Positions 9,033 through 18,714 of a stretch of DNA of 64,000 bases are shown piece after piece. The notes beneath the pieces were generated by a model, which searched no databases, was not told the DNA's origin, and saw nothing but the letters and a program-made list of their open reading frames with translations. Numbering within the stretch: the stretch's first letter is position 1; every line of letters begins with the position of its first letter. The position numbers and the translations under genes are program-made. The DNA comes from Tannerella sp. (GTDB taxonomy: Bacteria; Bacteroidota; Bacteroidia; Bacteroidales; Tannerellaceae). The stretch covers positions 29,753 to 93,752 of the forward strand of contig JAISUX010000091.1 in assembly GCA_031271805.1 (NCBI GenBank), given 5' to 3'.

Positions 9033-12000
9033 ATGTCGGCACTTACAAACATAGGATCCGTCGCTAAATACGAGAGCAAACTGCTGATGCGAAGCTGGTT
9101 TTACAGGATATTCCTTATCATTATCCTCCTGTTTATCACCGTCTTCAATCTCGCATCCATATATGGCGACGCGCCTTTCTGGATAATGAAAGCCATTACA
9201 TCGAACATCCCTTATATCAACCTGCTTTTCCTGAATACGGGGCAGGCAATAATCGCCGTTTTCCTGTCGTCCGAATTTCTGAAAGCCGACAAGAAACTCG
9301 ACACCTCGGAAGTGTTCTACGTGCACCCGCTGAGCAACGCCGAATATGTAATAGGCAAAATCTGGGGCAATATGAGAGTGTTTATCACTCTCGACCTGAT
9401 AGTTATCGCTGTCGTGGTGACTATCAACCTCACATCGGGCTATCCGGTCGATTGGGGCGCATACGTGACATATTTCCTGTTGATCTGCGTTCCTACATTA
9501 ATTTATATATTCGGATTGTCCGTCGGATTAATGCTTGTGCTTAAAAATCAGGCAATTACATTCGTAATACTGTTGGGATATATCGCCCTCACATTGTTTT
9601 ATATAGCCGACAAATTTTACTTCCTGTTCGATTACATGGTGTATAGCCTGCCTTTGGTGAAGTCCGGAATTGTCGGGTTCACCAATGCGGAAATGTTTAT
9701 TAATCACCGCCTTATATATCTGTTTTTAGGTTTGGGATTCCTCTGTGTGGCGATTTTCCTGTTCCGCCGGCTGCCAAACACCCGTTACGGTCGCTACGGA
9801 TGGCTTTTAGTCGCCCTGCTGTTTTTCATTTTCGGAAGTTATTCGGCTTATAATCATGTAAGTACAATATTAGACAGATCAGATTTGAGAGAAACGTTCG
9901 TCAGCGTAAATAATAAGTATGTCAATATGCCTAAAATGGTGATTTTGAGTTATGATATTTACGTCGAGCAACAACCCGAAACAATATCTTCGACCGTTGA
10001 AATGAAGGGAGTTGCGTTTGATAAATCGAAAACTTTCGCTTTCTGCCTGAATCCCGGACTAAAGGTCAACGAAATCGTCGAGGCCGGTTCTCCGCTATCA
10101 TTTACTCGTGATAATCAGATTATTATCATAGATTTCAATCGTGAATTATCGACGGACGACACAATTAGATTCACTATGAAATACGATGGCCGTATCGACG
10201 GAAGGTTTTGTTACCTCGACATCCCCGACGAAATAATTTCGGAAGTGTATTCAAACAACGGCATTTTCAAAATCGACAAACAATACAGTTTCCAGACTGA
10301 AAATTACGTGCTATTCACGCCGGAAGCATATTGGTATCCGAGGCCGGGAACCGCGTATAGCAGCGAAACTCCCGACTGGCAACGCACTTATTTCAGCGAA
10401 TTTAACCTGAGAGTCAAGACGATAAACGGATTGAGAGCCTTGTCGCAAGGGACTCAGTTAAGGCCGCTTCGCCGTGTTAGTCCCGAACTGCGCTATAATC
10501 AGGAACAGCCTCGCTGGCCTCAACGAAGCGACCGTCAAGGAGGCGCTCGCGGACAGGGAGGCTTCCGGGAACAAAGACCCGAAGGCGGATTCCAAGGACA
10601 ACGACCGGAAGGAGGTTTTCAAGGACAACGTCCGGAAGGAGGATTCCAAGGGCAAAGACCAGAAGGTGGATTCCAAGGGCAAAGACCTGAAGGCGGATTT
10701 CAGGGAGAGCGTCCCGAAGGCGGATTCCAAGGGCAAAGGCCGGAAGGCGGATTCCAAGGACAACGACCTGAAGGCGGTTTTCAGGGTCAGAGGCCGGAAG
10801 GTTCCGACAGTCTAAGGCAGTCTCAGGGTTTTGAACGCCGTCGGAGGCCGGACAATTTCGAAGAATCGCCGCGCCGCGACCGCCCGTTCCGTCCCGACTC
10901 ACTGTCCGGAAGATTCGATAGAGCCGAAGCAAACGATTCCGTTGCAGTACCAAAAGACAGTATTTTCATATTCAGGACGGATTATCCGTCGCCGTCACTG
11001 ACGCTTATCATCGGCGACTACGAAGAAAAGACAATGGAAGTTGACTATACCCAATACAGTGTTTGGTATATCAAAGGCAATAATTACTATACTTCGGTCT
11101 TCGATTCCATAATCGACACCATCCCCTCGCAGATCCGCGAACGACGTCGGGCGATAGAAACCAGCTATCTGCTGGATTATTCTTTCCGCCGCCTGTCAAT
11201 CGTCGAGACGCCGGTGCAATTCTTCAGTTACGTGCGTACATGGACACAGGCGCAGGAGAAATTACAGCCCGAAATGATACTTTTCCCCGAAAAAGGCGCC
11301 CTGTTCAACGAAGCCGATTTCGCAGGCCGTATGAAGAGGGAAAAACAAATGGCCAAAAATAACGGCCAGGACATAACCGATAAAGAAGCGACATTGAGGG
11401 CGCTCAACGCGATATTATTCATGTTCCAACGAACAGAAAGCAATATAAACTTTACCGAAGACAGAGGGCAGATAAATATTACGGCTACTCCGAATCCCTA
11501 TTTCATCTTCCCCGAACTGTATAATTTCCGCTACAATATCTATTCATCGGAATGGCCTGTCGCCAACCGTATTGTCGAACTGTATCTGCAAAACAAAACC
11601 GACAATAACCAGTGGATGCGTCAGACTAACGGCATAAGCAACAACGAGAAAGCCAATATCATATTGGGACAATATACGTTCAAGGACTTGCTGTCGAACG
11701 TCGATTATCGCGACTTGCTTGATAATATCGTATCGCTGAAGGCAAATTATCTGTTTGCACCTGCCGAACTGAATAAAGGGAACGATGAGTTCAGGGATTC
11801 GCTTAGGGCAATATTGAAAAGAAATATCTTCACTAACATGACTTTCGAGAGCCTGCTCGATACTCTCGGCTCCATCTCCGGAACCGACTTACGCAAACCT
11901 CTCGAAACATGGAACGATCCGGCTATCTTGCCCGTTTATACCGTAGGAATCCCCGAAGTGGTGAGGTTGACAAACCGCGACAAAGAGGTTTACATCATCA

Positions 12001-12974
12001 GGCTGCAAATAACCAACGATTCCGACGTTGACGGCATTATCAATGTTGAAACAAGTCTCGGCGGCGGTAATTTCGGCGGGTTCGGAGGTCGCATGACCTT
12101 CGGCGGCGGAGGTGGTGGCGTAGGCGGCGGCGGTGCGCGTATAATGTTCGGCGGCGCTCGCAACACCAACTTTGAGGGTGAGACGCGCAAAGTCTCCATA
12201 GCCGCGCATCAGACCAAGAAAATAGTATCCGTATGGGATGAAGCGCCGCGCAGTATCAGCATTAACACCCTGATCTCGGCCAATCTGCCCAACCTGATAA
12301 CCGTGCCCCTGAATAATATTATCCGCGAACGCAACAAACCGATCGACGAGGCCGGCGACTTCATCGTAACCAACGCTTCTTTCAACGTTCCGGGCGAGAT
12401 AATCGTCGATAATGAAGATTCTACTCTGTTCGCCGTCTCAAAGCCCGACATAGTGGGGCTGCTCCCGCAATGGCTCGAAATAGACGACAACAATTCGTTC
12501 CGTTATTCCGGAATATCGAACTGGCGGCCTCCGCTGCAATGGACACTGACGACCAACGAAAAATATTACGGCACACATATCCGCTCGGCCTACGTCATTA
12601 AAAGCGGTAGCGGCAGTCAGACGGCGACATGGAAAATCCCTGTTCCTGCGGCCGGACAATACGAATTGTATTATTATTACAGTCGCTCGAACGACCAGCG
12701 CCGCGGCAGCTTCCGCCCGGGAGGACCGGGAGGACCTGGTGGCCCCGGCGGAGGTAATCGCGGAGGAGGCAGTGGCGGCGATAATGAATATAAATTCAAA
12801 ATCAATTACGACGACGACTACGAAGACGCATACATTAATCTGTGGCGTTCCGACGAGGGCTGGACACCTCTCGGATCGTACTATTTTAATGCCGATACAG
12901 TGAAAGTCATTCTCACAAATCAATGCGGACAATCAACCGTAACCGCCGACGCAGTGAAATTAGTCAGAAAATAA
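9033..12974 (+). CDS. ABC-2-like permease with giant repeat-rich periplasmic region and M1-peptidase-like section
   Basis: A 1313-aa protein. Residues about 1-260 carry seven or so membrane helices in the style of ABC-2 permeases (KYESKLLMRSWFYRIFLIII onward). The rest is largely extracytoplasmic. Residues 515-586 hold eight nine-residue repeats of the type RPEGGFQGQ. Further on are glycine-rich stretches around 1015-1050 and 1225-1250. The middle section (for example VETPVQFFSYVRTWTQAQEK then LFPEKG) recalls the M1 aminopeptidase-like part found behind ABC permeases in Bacteroidota, but no HExxH zinc motif is present, so peptidase activity is unlikely. It sits between an ABC ATPase and a TolC-type gene, so a role in export is inferred. 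The exact function is unknown. Confidence 0.75.
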   Translation: MSALTNIGSVAKYESKLLMRSWFYRIFLIIILLFITVFNLASIYGDAPFWIMKAITSNIPYINLLFLNTGQAIIAVFLSSEFLKADKKLDTSEVFYVHPLSNAEYVIGKIWGNMRVFITLDLIVIAVVVTINLTSGYPVDWGAYVTYFLLICVPTLIYIFGLSVGLMLVLKNQAITFVILLGYIALTLFYIADKFYFLFDYMVYSLPLVKSGIVGFTNAEMFINHRLIYLFLGLGFLCVAIFLFRRLPNTRYGRYGWLLVALLFFIFGSYSAYNHVSTILDRSDLRETFVSVNNKYVNMPKMVILSYDIYVEQQPETISSTVEMKGVAFDKSKTFAFCLNPGLKVNEIVEAGSPLSFTRDNQIIIIDFNRELSTDDTIRFTMKYDGRIDGRFCYLDIPDEIISEVYSNNGIFKIDKQYSFQTENYVLFTPEAYWYPRPGTAYSSETPDWQRTYFSEFNLRVKTINGLRALSQGTQLRPLRRVSPELRYNQEQPRWPQRSDRQGGARGQGGFREQRPEGGFQGQRPEGGFQGQRPEGGFQGQRPEGGFQGQRPEGGFQGERPEGGFQGQRPEGGFQGQRPEGGFQGQRPEGSDSLRQSQGFERRRRPDNFEESPRRDRPFRPDSLSGRFDRAEANDSVAVPKDSIFIFRTDYPSPSLTLIIGDYEEKTMEVDYTQYSVWYIKGNNYYTSVFDSIIDTIPSQIRERRRAIETSYLLDYSFRRLSIVETPVQFFSYVRTWTQAQEKLQPEMILFPEKGALFNEADFAGRMKREKQMAKNNGQDITDKEATLRALNAILFMFQRTESNINFTEDRGQINITATPNPYFIFPELYNFRYNIYSSEWPVANRIVELYLQNKTDNNQWMRQTNGISNNEKANIILGQYTFKDLLSNVDYRDLLDNIVSLKANYLFAPAELNKGNDEFRDSLRAILKRNIFTNMTFESLLDTLGSISGTDLRKPLETWNDPAILPVYTVGIPEVVRLTNRDKEVYIIRLQITNDSDVDGIINVETSLGGGNFGGFGGRMTFGGGGGGVGGGGARIMFGGARNTNFEGETRKVSIAAHQTKKIVSVWDEAPRSISINTLISANLPNLITVPLNNIIRERNKPIDEAGDFIVTNASFNVPGEIIVDNEDSTLFAVSKPDIVGLLPQWLEIDDNNSFRYSGISNWRPPLQWTLTTNEKYYGTHIRSAYVIKSGSGSQTATWKIPVPAAGQYELYYYYSRSNDQRRGSFRPGGPGGPGGPGGGNRGGGSGGDNEYKFKINYDDDYEDAYINLWRSDEGWTPLGSYYFNADTVKVILTNQCGQSTVTADAVKLVRK
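10575..10805 (+). repeat. 27-bp coding tandem repeat (8 full units plus a partial)
   Basis: Eight consecutive 27-nt units (10575-10790) encode RPEGGFQGQ, with one Q-to-E change in the fifth unit, followed by a partial ninth unit (RPEG). Third codon positions differ between units while the protein repeat is kept. That points to selection on the peptide rather than a fresh expansion. The frame is preserved throughout. Confidence 0.95.
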
Positions 12975-12991
12975 TAACAAAATATAAACGT

Positions 12992-14500
12992 ATGAAATAT
13001 AGACAGTTAACAGTTAAGATTACAATGCTTATTGCCGGATGGTCAACCGTATCTATCGCTCAGGAAGGCGGGCAGATACGGGAGCCGATGACGATTGAGC
13101 AAGCGCTAAACATTGCCGAGCAGGACAACCCTGCGCTAAAACAGTTGAAGCTGACTCTCGAAAGCTATCAGTTACAACTCGTAGCACGGCGGGCATCGCT
13201 AAAGTCGCAATTCTCATTAGATTTAAGCCCTGTCTCATATAACCGAGGCAGAAGATTCGATACCCGCGTCTCGCAATGGTACACTAATGAGACTTTTAAT
13301 ACTTCCGGCACTTTCCGGGTCGATCAGCCGATCCTCCTGACCGACGGTACCATTTCTCTTATAAATACTTTCGGCTGGCAATCCAATGAATCTTCGGCCA
13401 ATGAACTGTCAACAAACGACGAGAGATTTTCCAACAATCTGTATTTAAGACTTCAACAACCGCTATTTACTTATAACACACGTAAGATGGCGCTTCAACG
13501 ATTGGAAGCTCAATACGAGAATGCGGGAATAGATTATGCCATCCGACGCCTCCAGACCGAGAGCAGTATCACCGAACAGTTTTATAACGTCTATCTTGAC
13601 CAAAGCCAACTCGACATCAGTAAGGAGGAACTGAAAAACTCGGAACAGAGTTATGAGATCATCAAAAACAAAGTCGAATCGGAGCTTCTTGCCAAGGAAA
13701 AACTGTTCGAGGCGGAGTTGAACCTTGCCAATGCACAGTTGAAAGTCGAAAACAGCGCCGTAACTCTCGAAAACGATAAAGATATTCTCAAACAAACTCT
13801 CGGTATTCCTCTCTCCGACGAGATTTCGGTCATCGCCGAAATAGTGGTTGACCCCGTTGCCGTTGATCTCGTCAGGGCCATACGACATGGATTGGAATCG
13901 CGTATGGAACTTCGCCGGCGCGAATTGGCTATTGACGAAGCCGAACTTAAAATGATCGAAATAAAAGACGAGAACAAATTCAAGGGCGATGTTTCACTGT
14001 CCGTGGGAATCGTCGGCGATAATTCAAAAATATCAAAAATATACAGTACACCCGAACAGAACCCGAGTATTGTAGTTAATTTTACCGTGCCGGTGTTCGA
14101 CTGGGGAGCAAGAAGAGCGCGTATCAGGGCGCAAAAGGCCGAACAAACAATAGCCAAACTGGAGTATAATGACCAGAAAACCGATATCGAACTCAATGTG
14201 CGCACGACATGGAGGACGCTCGAGAATACCCGTAGCCAGATTGATATTCAAGAGAAAACCGTCCGAAATGCGCAATTGACATACGACCTGAACCTGACAC
14301 GCTATCGCGAAGGCGAAATCACAGGTATGCAGATAAGTCAGTATCAGACGCAGCTGACAGACGCGAAACTGACGTATTCAAGGACTCTTATAAATTATAA
14401 GAAACAACTTCTCAATCTCAAAATCCTTTCCCTTTACGACTTCGAGAAAGACGAACCTGTCGTTCCGGTAAAAGAAATAACATTAGAAAATAATAATTAA
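12992..14500 (+). CDS. TolC-family outer-membrane efflux protein
   Basis: A 502-aa exported protein of the outer-membrane efflux (OEP) family. These form trimeric tunnels linking inner-membrane pumps to the outside. The start is taken at ATG 12992, just after the previous stop, because it gives a signal peptide (MKYRQLTVKITMLIAGWSTVSIAQ); a longer frame would overlap the preceding gene. Two repeated coiled-coil halves are visible: MTIEQALNIAEQDNPALKQL opens the first, and long Gln/Glu/Asn-rich helices and the FTVPVFDWGARRARIRAQKAEQ block mark the second. It lies 17 bp after the large permease and 12 bp before the adaptor lipoprotein, as expected for the outer component of a tripartite pump. 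Confidence 0.92.
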   Translation: MKYRQLTVKITMLIAGWSTVSIAQEGGQIREPMTIEQALNIAEQDNPALKQLKLTLESYQLQLVARRASLKSQFSLDLSPVSYNRGRRFDTRVSQWYTNETFNTSGTFRVDQPILLTDGTISLINTFGWQSNESSANELSTNDERFSNNLYLRLQQPLFTYNTRKMALQRLEAQYENAGIDYAIRRLQTESSITEQFYNVYLDQSQLDISKEELKNSEQSYEIIKNKVESELLAKEKLFEAELNLANAQLKVENSAVTLENDKDILKQTLGIPLSDEISVIAEIVVDPVAVDLVRAIRHGLESRMELRRRELAIDEAELKMIEIKDENKFKGDVSLSVGIVGDNSKISKIYSTPEQNPSIVVNFTVPVFDWGARRARIRAQKAEQTIAKLEYNDQKTDIELNVRTTWRTLENTRSQIDIQEKTVRNAQLTYDLNLTRYREGEITGMQISQYQTQLTDAKLTYSRTLINYKKQLLNLKILSLYDFEKDEPVVPVKEITLENNN

Positions 14501-14512
14501 AAACATATTGCT

Positions 14513-15565
14513 ATGAAGTATAGAATTTTATTATCTACGGCGGTTGTAGCCTTGATAACGGCCTGCAACTCCCAGATTCAGACAAATCAAAACGAAGTTG
14601 AGACGCCTGTGTCGGTACAGGAAATTAAGAAAGGCTCAATAAGCAAGTTGATTAATACTACCGGAACGGCCACGGCTACCTATAGCGTCGTACTCTCGTC
14701 CGAAATGAGCGGCTTGTACAAATTGCAAAACAACCCCGCTACCGGCCGCCCGTTCAAATTAGGCGACCAAGTGCGTAAAGGCCAGGTTGTTATCCGCTTG
14801 GAAGACAAGGAATACGAAAACGGCATAGCCATTGATTCCAAGAAATTAAGCCTCGATATAGCCGAGCAGGAACAGAAAAAACAAAAGGAACTCTACGAAA
14901 AGGGCGGCGCAACCCTGACCGAGATGCGTAACTCGGACGTATCCTTGACAAACGCGCGTTACAGCCTCGAAAACGCGGTCATCAGCCTCGAAAAGATGAA
15001 TGTCGTAGCGCCTTTCGACGGGGTAATAGTCTCGCTGCCGCATTATACCGACAACGGCCGCATCGCACAGGGACAGGAAATGGTAGGAATAATGTCATAT
15101 TCAAGCCTTTACATGGATGTCAACCTGCCCGAAAGCACCATCGGCTACGTGAAACAGAACCAACCGGTACATATAACCCACTATACTATCCCCGACGATA
15201 CGCTTCAAGGCGTTATAAGCCAATTGTCGCCCGCAATCAGCACCGAGACACGTACTTTCAAGGGAATGATTCAGATCGACAACAAACAACTGAAACTCCG
15301 ACCGGGCATGTTCGTCAAGGCCGATATAGTGGTCGATAGGGCTGAAAGCGCGATTATTATTCCTAAAGACGTCATCATGACAAATCGTAACCGTAAGTAC
15401 GTCTATATCGTAGAACGTAATACGGCCTTCCAGCGTATAATCCAGACCGGCCTCGAAGACGAAGAAAACATCGAAGTTACCGATGGGTTGAAAGAAAACG
15501 ATAACCTCGTTACCCGCGGCTACGAGACTCTGCGCGAAAACAGCCGCGTAAAGATTTTGAAATAA
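14513..15565 (+). CDS. RND efflux periplasmic adaptor (membrane-fusion) lipoprotein
   Basis: A 350-aa membrane-fusion protein. The lipobox ends at Cys18 (ALITAC), so it is anchored by lipid. Barrel-sandwich and coiled-coil parts follow: GDQVRKGQVVIRLEDKEYEN, a short hairpin rich in Lys/Glu/Gln, then the second lipoyl half NVVAPFDGVIVSLPHYTDNG. The beta-barrel segment LRPGMFVKADIVVDRAESAI and the C-terminal membrane-proximal domain complete the usual order. These proteins bridge an RND or ABC pump and the TolC tunnel. The RND gene begins 36 bp later. Because one operon contains both RND and ABC inner-membrane parts, which pump it serves is open. Confidence 0.93.
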   Translation: MKYRILLSTAVVALITACNSQIQTNQNEVETPVSVQEIKKGSISKLINTTGTATATYSVVLSSEMSGLYKLQNNPATGRPFKLGDQVRKGQVVIRLEDKEYENGIAIDSKKLSLDIAEQEQKKQKELYEKGGATLTEMRNSDVSLTNARYSLENAVISLEKMNVVAPFDGVIVSLPHYTDNGRIAQGQEMVGIMSYSSLYMDVNLPESTIGYVKQNQPVHITHYTIPDDTLQGVISQLSPAISTETRTFKGMIQIDNKQLKLRPGMFVKADIVVDRAESAIIIPKDVIMTNRNRKYVYIVERNTAFQRIIQTGLEDEENIEVTDGLKENDNLVTRGYETLRENSRVKILK

Positions 15566-15601
15566 GATTATCTTGATTATAAGATTGAATATCAGTATTT
15601 T

Positions 15602-18600
15602 ATGAATAAAATAATTAGTTTTGCGGTTAAGAATCCCGTTACGATTTGTATGATTGTGCTTGCAATCCTGCTCTTAGGCAAGATTTCATACGACAGGCTC
15701 AACGTAGATTTGCTTCCCGACTTGAACGCGCCGCGTCTCTTCGTCGAGGTCGAGGCCGGCGAGCGACCACCCGAAGAATTAGAAAAACTGTTCGTCGAGA
15801 ACATGGAGTCGATGGCTATCAGGCAGACCGATGTAAGGCAGGTGTCGTCAATCATCAAAGTCGGCTCGGTGAGAATAACCGTCGAATACGTCCAAGGGAA
15901 GGATATGGACGAGGCGTTCCTCGACCTCCAGAAGGCTATGAGCACTTTCTCTACTAATCAAGACATCGAGTCAATAAATATCACTCAACACAACCCTAAC
16001 ACCGACCCTGTGGTGTTGATAGCAATGTCGCACCGCACAATCAGCGATATGTCGGAGCTTAGGAAGATGGCCGAGAGCTATATTCGCAACGAGTTGATAA
16101 GACTTGAAGGAGTGGCCGAAGTGGCGCTGTCGGGCGAAGAAGTGCCGGTTCTGACCATCCGCACCGACCCCTACAAACTGAAGGCTTTCGACCTGACTAT
16201 GGACGACATAGCGCAGAAAATAGAATCTAACAACCAAAGCATTTCGGGCGGACGTGTCAGCGAACTCGGACTGCAATATCTCGTAAAAAGTTCGACGCTT
16301 TTTGCTTCGGAAGAAGATTTCAAACATCTTATCATAAGTTATAAGGCGACCGACGCCACAACAACAACGACCACGACTACTACGACGCAGGACAACCGCG
16401 CCCCGCTCTTTTTGAGCGAAGTAGCGACCGTAAAGTTCGAGAACGCCCGCCCCGAAAATATCGTCCGCATAAACGGCGAACGTTGTATCGGACTGTCGGT
16501 CTATAAAGAAATGCAGTTCAACACCGTCCGGGTGGTTGACCTTGTCGAGAAACAATTAGTCTCAATCCAACAGGCGCTTCCCGGATATAACTTCATGATA
16601 ATCAGCAATCAAGGCACATTCATCAAGCAGGCTATCGGCGAGGTTAAGAACAGCGCAATCATAGGAATTATCCTTGCCGTACTCGTCCTGTTCCTGTTCC
16701 TGCGCCGCATCGGGACGACACTTATTGTCAGCCTCGCTATACCGGTGTCCATAGTTGCGACATTCAACTTGATGTATTTCAACGGATTAACACTCAATGT
16801 CATGACATTGAGCGGCTTAGCTTTGGGAGGCGGCATGTTGGTCGATAACGCCATAGTCGTGATTGAGAGCATCTTCCGAAACTATGAACGCGGCCTAAGC
16901 CGCCGCGATTCGATAATTACCGGCACTTCCGAAGTGTCGGGGGCGGTCATAGCCTCGACGCTGACTACGATTGTGGTATTCCTGCCCATTGTCTATCTGC
17001 ACGGCGCTTCCGGTGAACTTTTCAAAGACCAGGCCTGGACGGTGGCGTTCTCGCTGATTTCGTCGCTGTTCGTCGCACTGTTGGTCATTCCCATGCTCTA
17101 CGACAAGATGACGGGGCGTAAGGACGCCAAAGTCGAAACCAAATCCATAAGGTTTAACTGGTACAGCAATGTTCTGAGCGGACTGATAAGTCATCGTTGG
17201 GTGGTCATTGCAGTGTCTTTCCTGCTGCTCGTCATTTCAGCGCTGTTGGTACCATTCCTTGGTACCGAATTTCTTCCGCGCTCCGAAAGCAAAACCTTCA
17301 CTATCTCGGTGAAAATGCCGGAAGGAACGCGCCTCGAACGCACCGACGCGGTAGTCGGCAATCTCGAATACCTGCTCAAGACAGTGAGCTCCGACAGCCT
17401 CTGCACGATATACAGCCATGTGGGCGAAGGCTCGTCCGACAACGAAGTGTTCGAGGGTGAACATACGGCGATGATGAAGATTATCCTGTCGCCTCAATGC
17501 CCCTATACTCCCGAACAAGTCATGGCTAAATTTGTCGATGTGACTACTAATATCGAAGGCCTCGAACTGACATTCAAACAGGACGATAATTCCTTGGGAG
17601 CAATCTTTGCTACCGACGACAATGTGCCTATCGTTGTCGAAGTCAAGGGCGAAGAACTCGACGAGATATCTAAAATTACGGACGAAATTCTGCCTGTATT
17701 GGAAAATGTTGATGGGATTTATAATATCAAATCGTCGATGGCCGACGGTGCGCCCGAACTTACCGTAACTATCGACCGCACAATGGCTGGAATCAACAAT
17801 ATCACGGTTTCGACTATTATCCAGCAACTACAGCAGTATCTGCAGGGACGCGACGTCGGAAAGATGGATTATAAAGGCGAAATGCGCGATATCGTGATAA
17901 AAGTGCCCGATATAACGGTCAATGACCTCTCCAACCTTATCATTCGTAACGGCACGCAAGAGTACCGCCTTCGCGAATTGGCGACGATAACGGGTTCGCG
18001 TGCACCTAAGGAAATCTTCCGCCGCAACCAAAACCGTATCAACAAGATACTTGCCGACATGAACCCAGGGCGCTCGCTCGATAAGGTGGCACAGCAGATA
18101 CGGACAGCCGTAGCAGATGTAGAACTCCCTAATAATTATACAATTAACGTCACAGGCGAGGAAGAACAACGCCAGGAATCAATGAATAGCCTCATGTTCG
18201 CACTGATACTGTCAATAGTCCTTGTTTTCATGGTGCTCGCCTCGCAGTTCGAATCTTTGCTGCATCCGTTCACAATCCTGCTGACTATCCCACTCTCGCT
18301 CGTAGGCTCGGTTCTGCTGTTCTTTATCACAGGCTCGACGATAAATATCATGGGCGTGATAGGAATAATAATGCTTGCGGGAATCGCGGTCAACAACTCT
18401 ATAATCCTTGTAGGCCGCATCTCTCAACTTAAAACCTCGATGGACCTCAAGAGCGCTATTGTACAGGCCGGACAGCAACGCATCAGACCTATCATCATGA
18501 CAAGCCTCACAACAATCCTCGCCCTGCTGCCGATGGCTTTCAACATCGGAGAAGGCGCTGCATTACGCTCCTCTATGGCTATAGCTGTCATAGGCGGACT

Positions 18601-18700
18601 TGTCACTTCAACACTGATGAGCCTTGTGGTTATACCATGCGTCTATTACGTTTTCGAACGTATGAAACAAAGGGTTTACAAACGTCAGCCGGAAAACTAA
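15602..18700 (+). CDS. RND-family efflux permease (HAE/AcrB-like)
   Basis: A 1032-aa inner-membrane proton-driven pump subunit with normal RND length and the two-fold layout: helix, large periplasmic loop, six helices, repeated. The transmembrane 4 motif MLVDNAIVVIESIFR retains one carboxylate (Asp415) where AcrB has two neighbouring Asp. The second-half helices include VFMVLASQFESLLHPFTILL and the GIAVNNSIILVGRI motif. A striking run of ten threonines (253-262) sits in the first periplasmic region. The next gene, 14 bp on, is a second RND protein with an ABC domain, so the two may form a hetero-oligomer (inference). The substrate is unknown. Confidence 0.93.
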   Translation: MNKIISFAVKNPVTICMIVLAILLLGKISYDRLNVDLLPDLNAPRLFVEVEAGERPPEELEKLFVENMESMAIRQTDVRQVSSIIKVGSVRITVEYVQGKDMDEAFLDLQKAMSTFSTNQDIESINITQHNPNTDPVVLIAMSHRTISDMSELRKMAESYIRNELIRLEGVAEVALSGEEVPVLTIRTDPYKLKAFDLTMDDIAQKIESNNQSISGGRVSELGLQYLVKSSTLFASEEDFKHLIISYKATDATTTTTTTTTTQDNRAPLFLSEVATVKFENARPENIVRINGERCIGLSVYKEMQFNTVRVVDLVEKQLVSIQQALPGYNFMIISNQGTFIKQAIGEVKNSAIIGIILAVLVLFLFLRRIGTTLIVSLAIPVSIVATFNLMYFNGLTLNVMTLSGLALGGGMLVDNAIVVIESIFRNYERGLSRRDSIITGTSEVSGAVIASTLTTIVVFLPIVYLHGASGELFKDQAWTVAFSLISSLFVALLVIPMLYDKMTGRKDAKVETKSIRFNWYSNVLSGLISHRWVVIAVSFLLLVISALLVPFLGTEFLPRSESKTFTISVKMPEGTRLERTDAVVGNLEYLLKTVSSDSLCTIYSHVGEGSSDNEVFEGEHTAMMKIILSPQCPYTPEQVMAKFVDVTTNIEGLELTFKQDDNSLGAIFATDDNVPIVVEVKGEELDEISKITDEILPVLENVDGIYNIKSSMADGAPELTVTIDRTMAGINNITVSTIIQQLQQYLQGRDVGKMDYKGEMRDIVIKVPDITVNDLSNLIIRNGTQEYRLRELATITGSRAPKEIFRRNQNRINKILADMNPGRSLDKVAQQIRTAVADVELPNNYTINVTGEEEQRQESMNSLMFALILSIVLVFMVLASQFESLLHPFTILLTIPLSLVGSVLLFFITGSTINIMGVIGIIMLAGIAVNNSIILVGRISQLKTSMDLKSAIVQAGQQRIRPIIMTSLTTILALLPMAFNIGEGAALRSSMAIAVIGGLVTSTLMSLVVIPCVYYVFERMKQRVYKRQPEN
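16358..16387 (+). repeat. poly-threonine tract in RND permease (10 Thr codons)
   Basis: Ten consecutive Thr codons (residues 253-262) of mixed type (ACA, ACG, ACC, ACT), between DA and QDNR in the periplasmic porter region. A flexible linker is the simplest reading. The ACN triplets make the DNA prone to slippage. Confidence 0.9.
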
Positions 18701-18714
18701 TGAATTTATAAGAG

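Noticed and set aside
10575-10805. CRISPR-like array
   Set aside because: The units are directly adjacent with no spacers and are in-frame coding repeats.
10458-10953. Minus- and plus-strand frames across the 27-bp repeats
   Set aside because: Repeats with a unit divisible by three keep all six frames open; only the frame of the large permease continues with membrane and folded domains.
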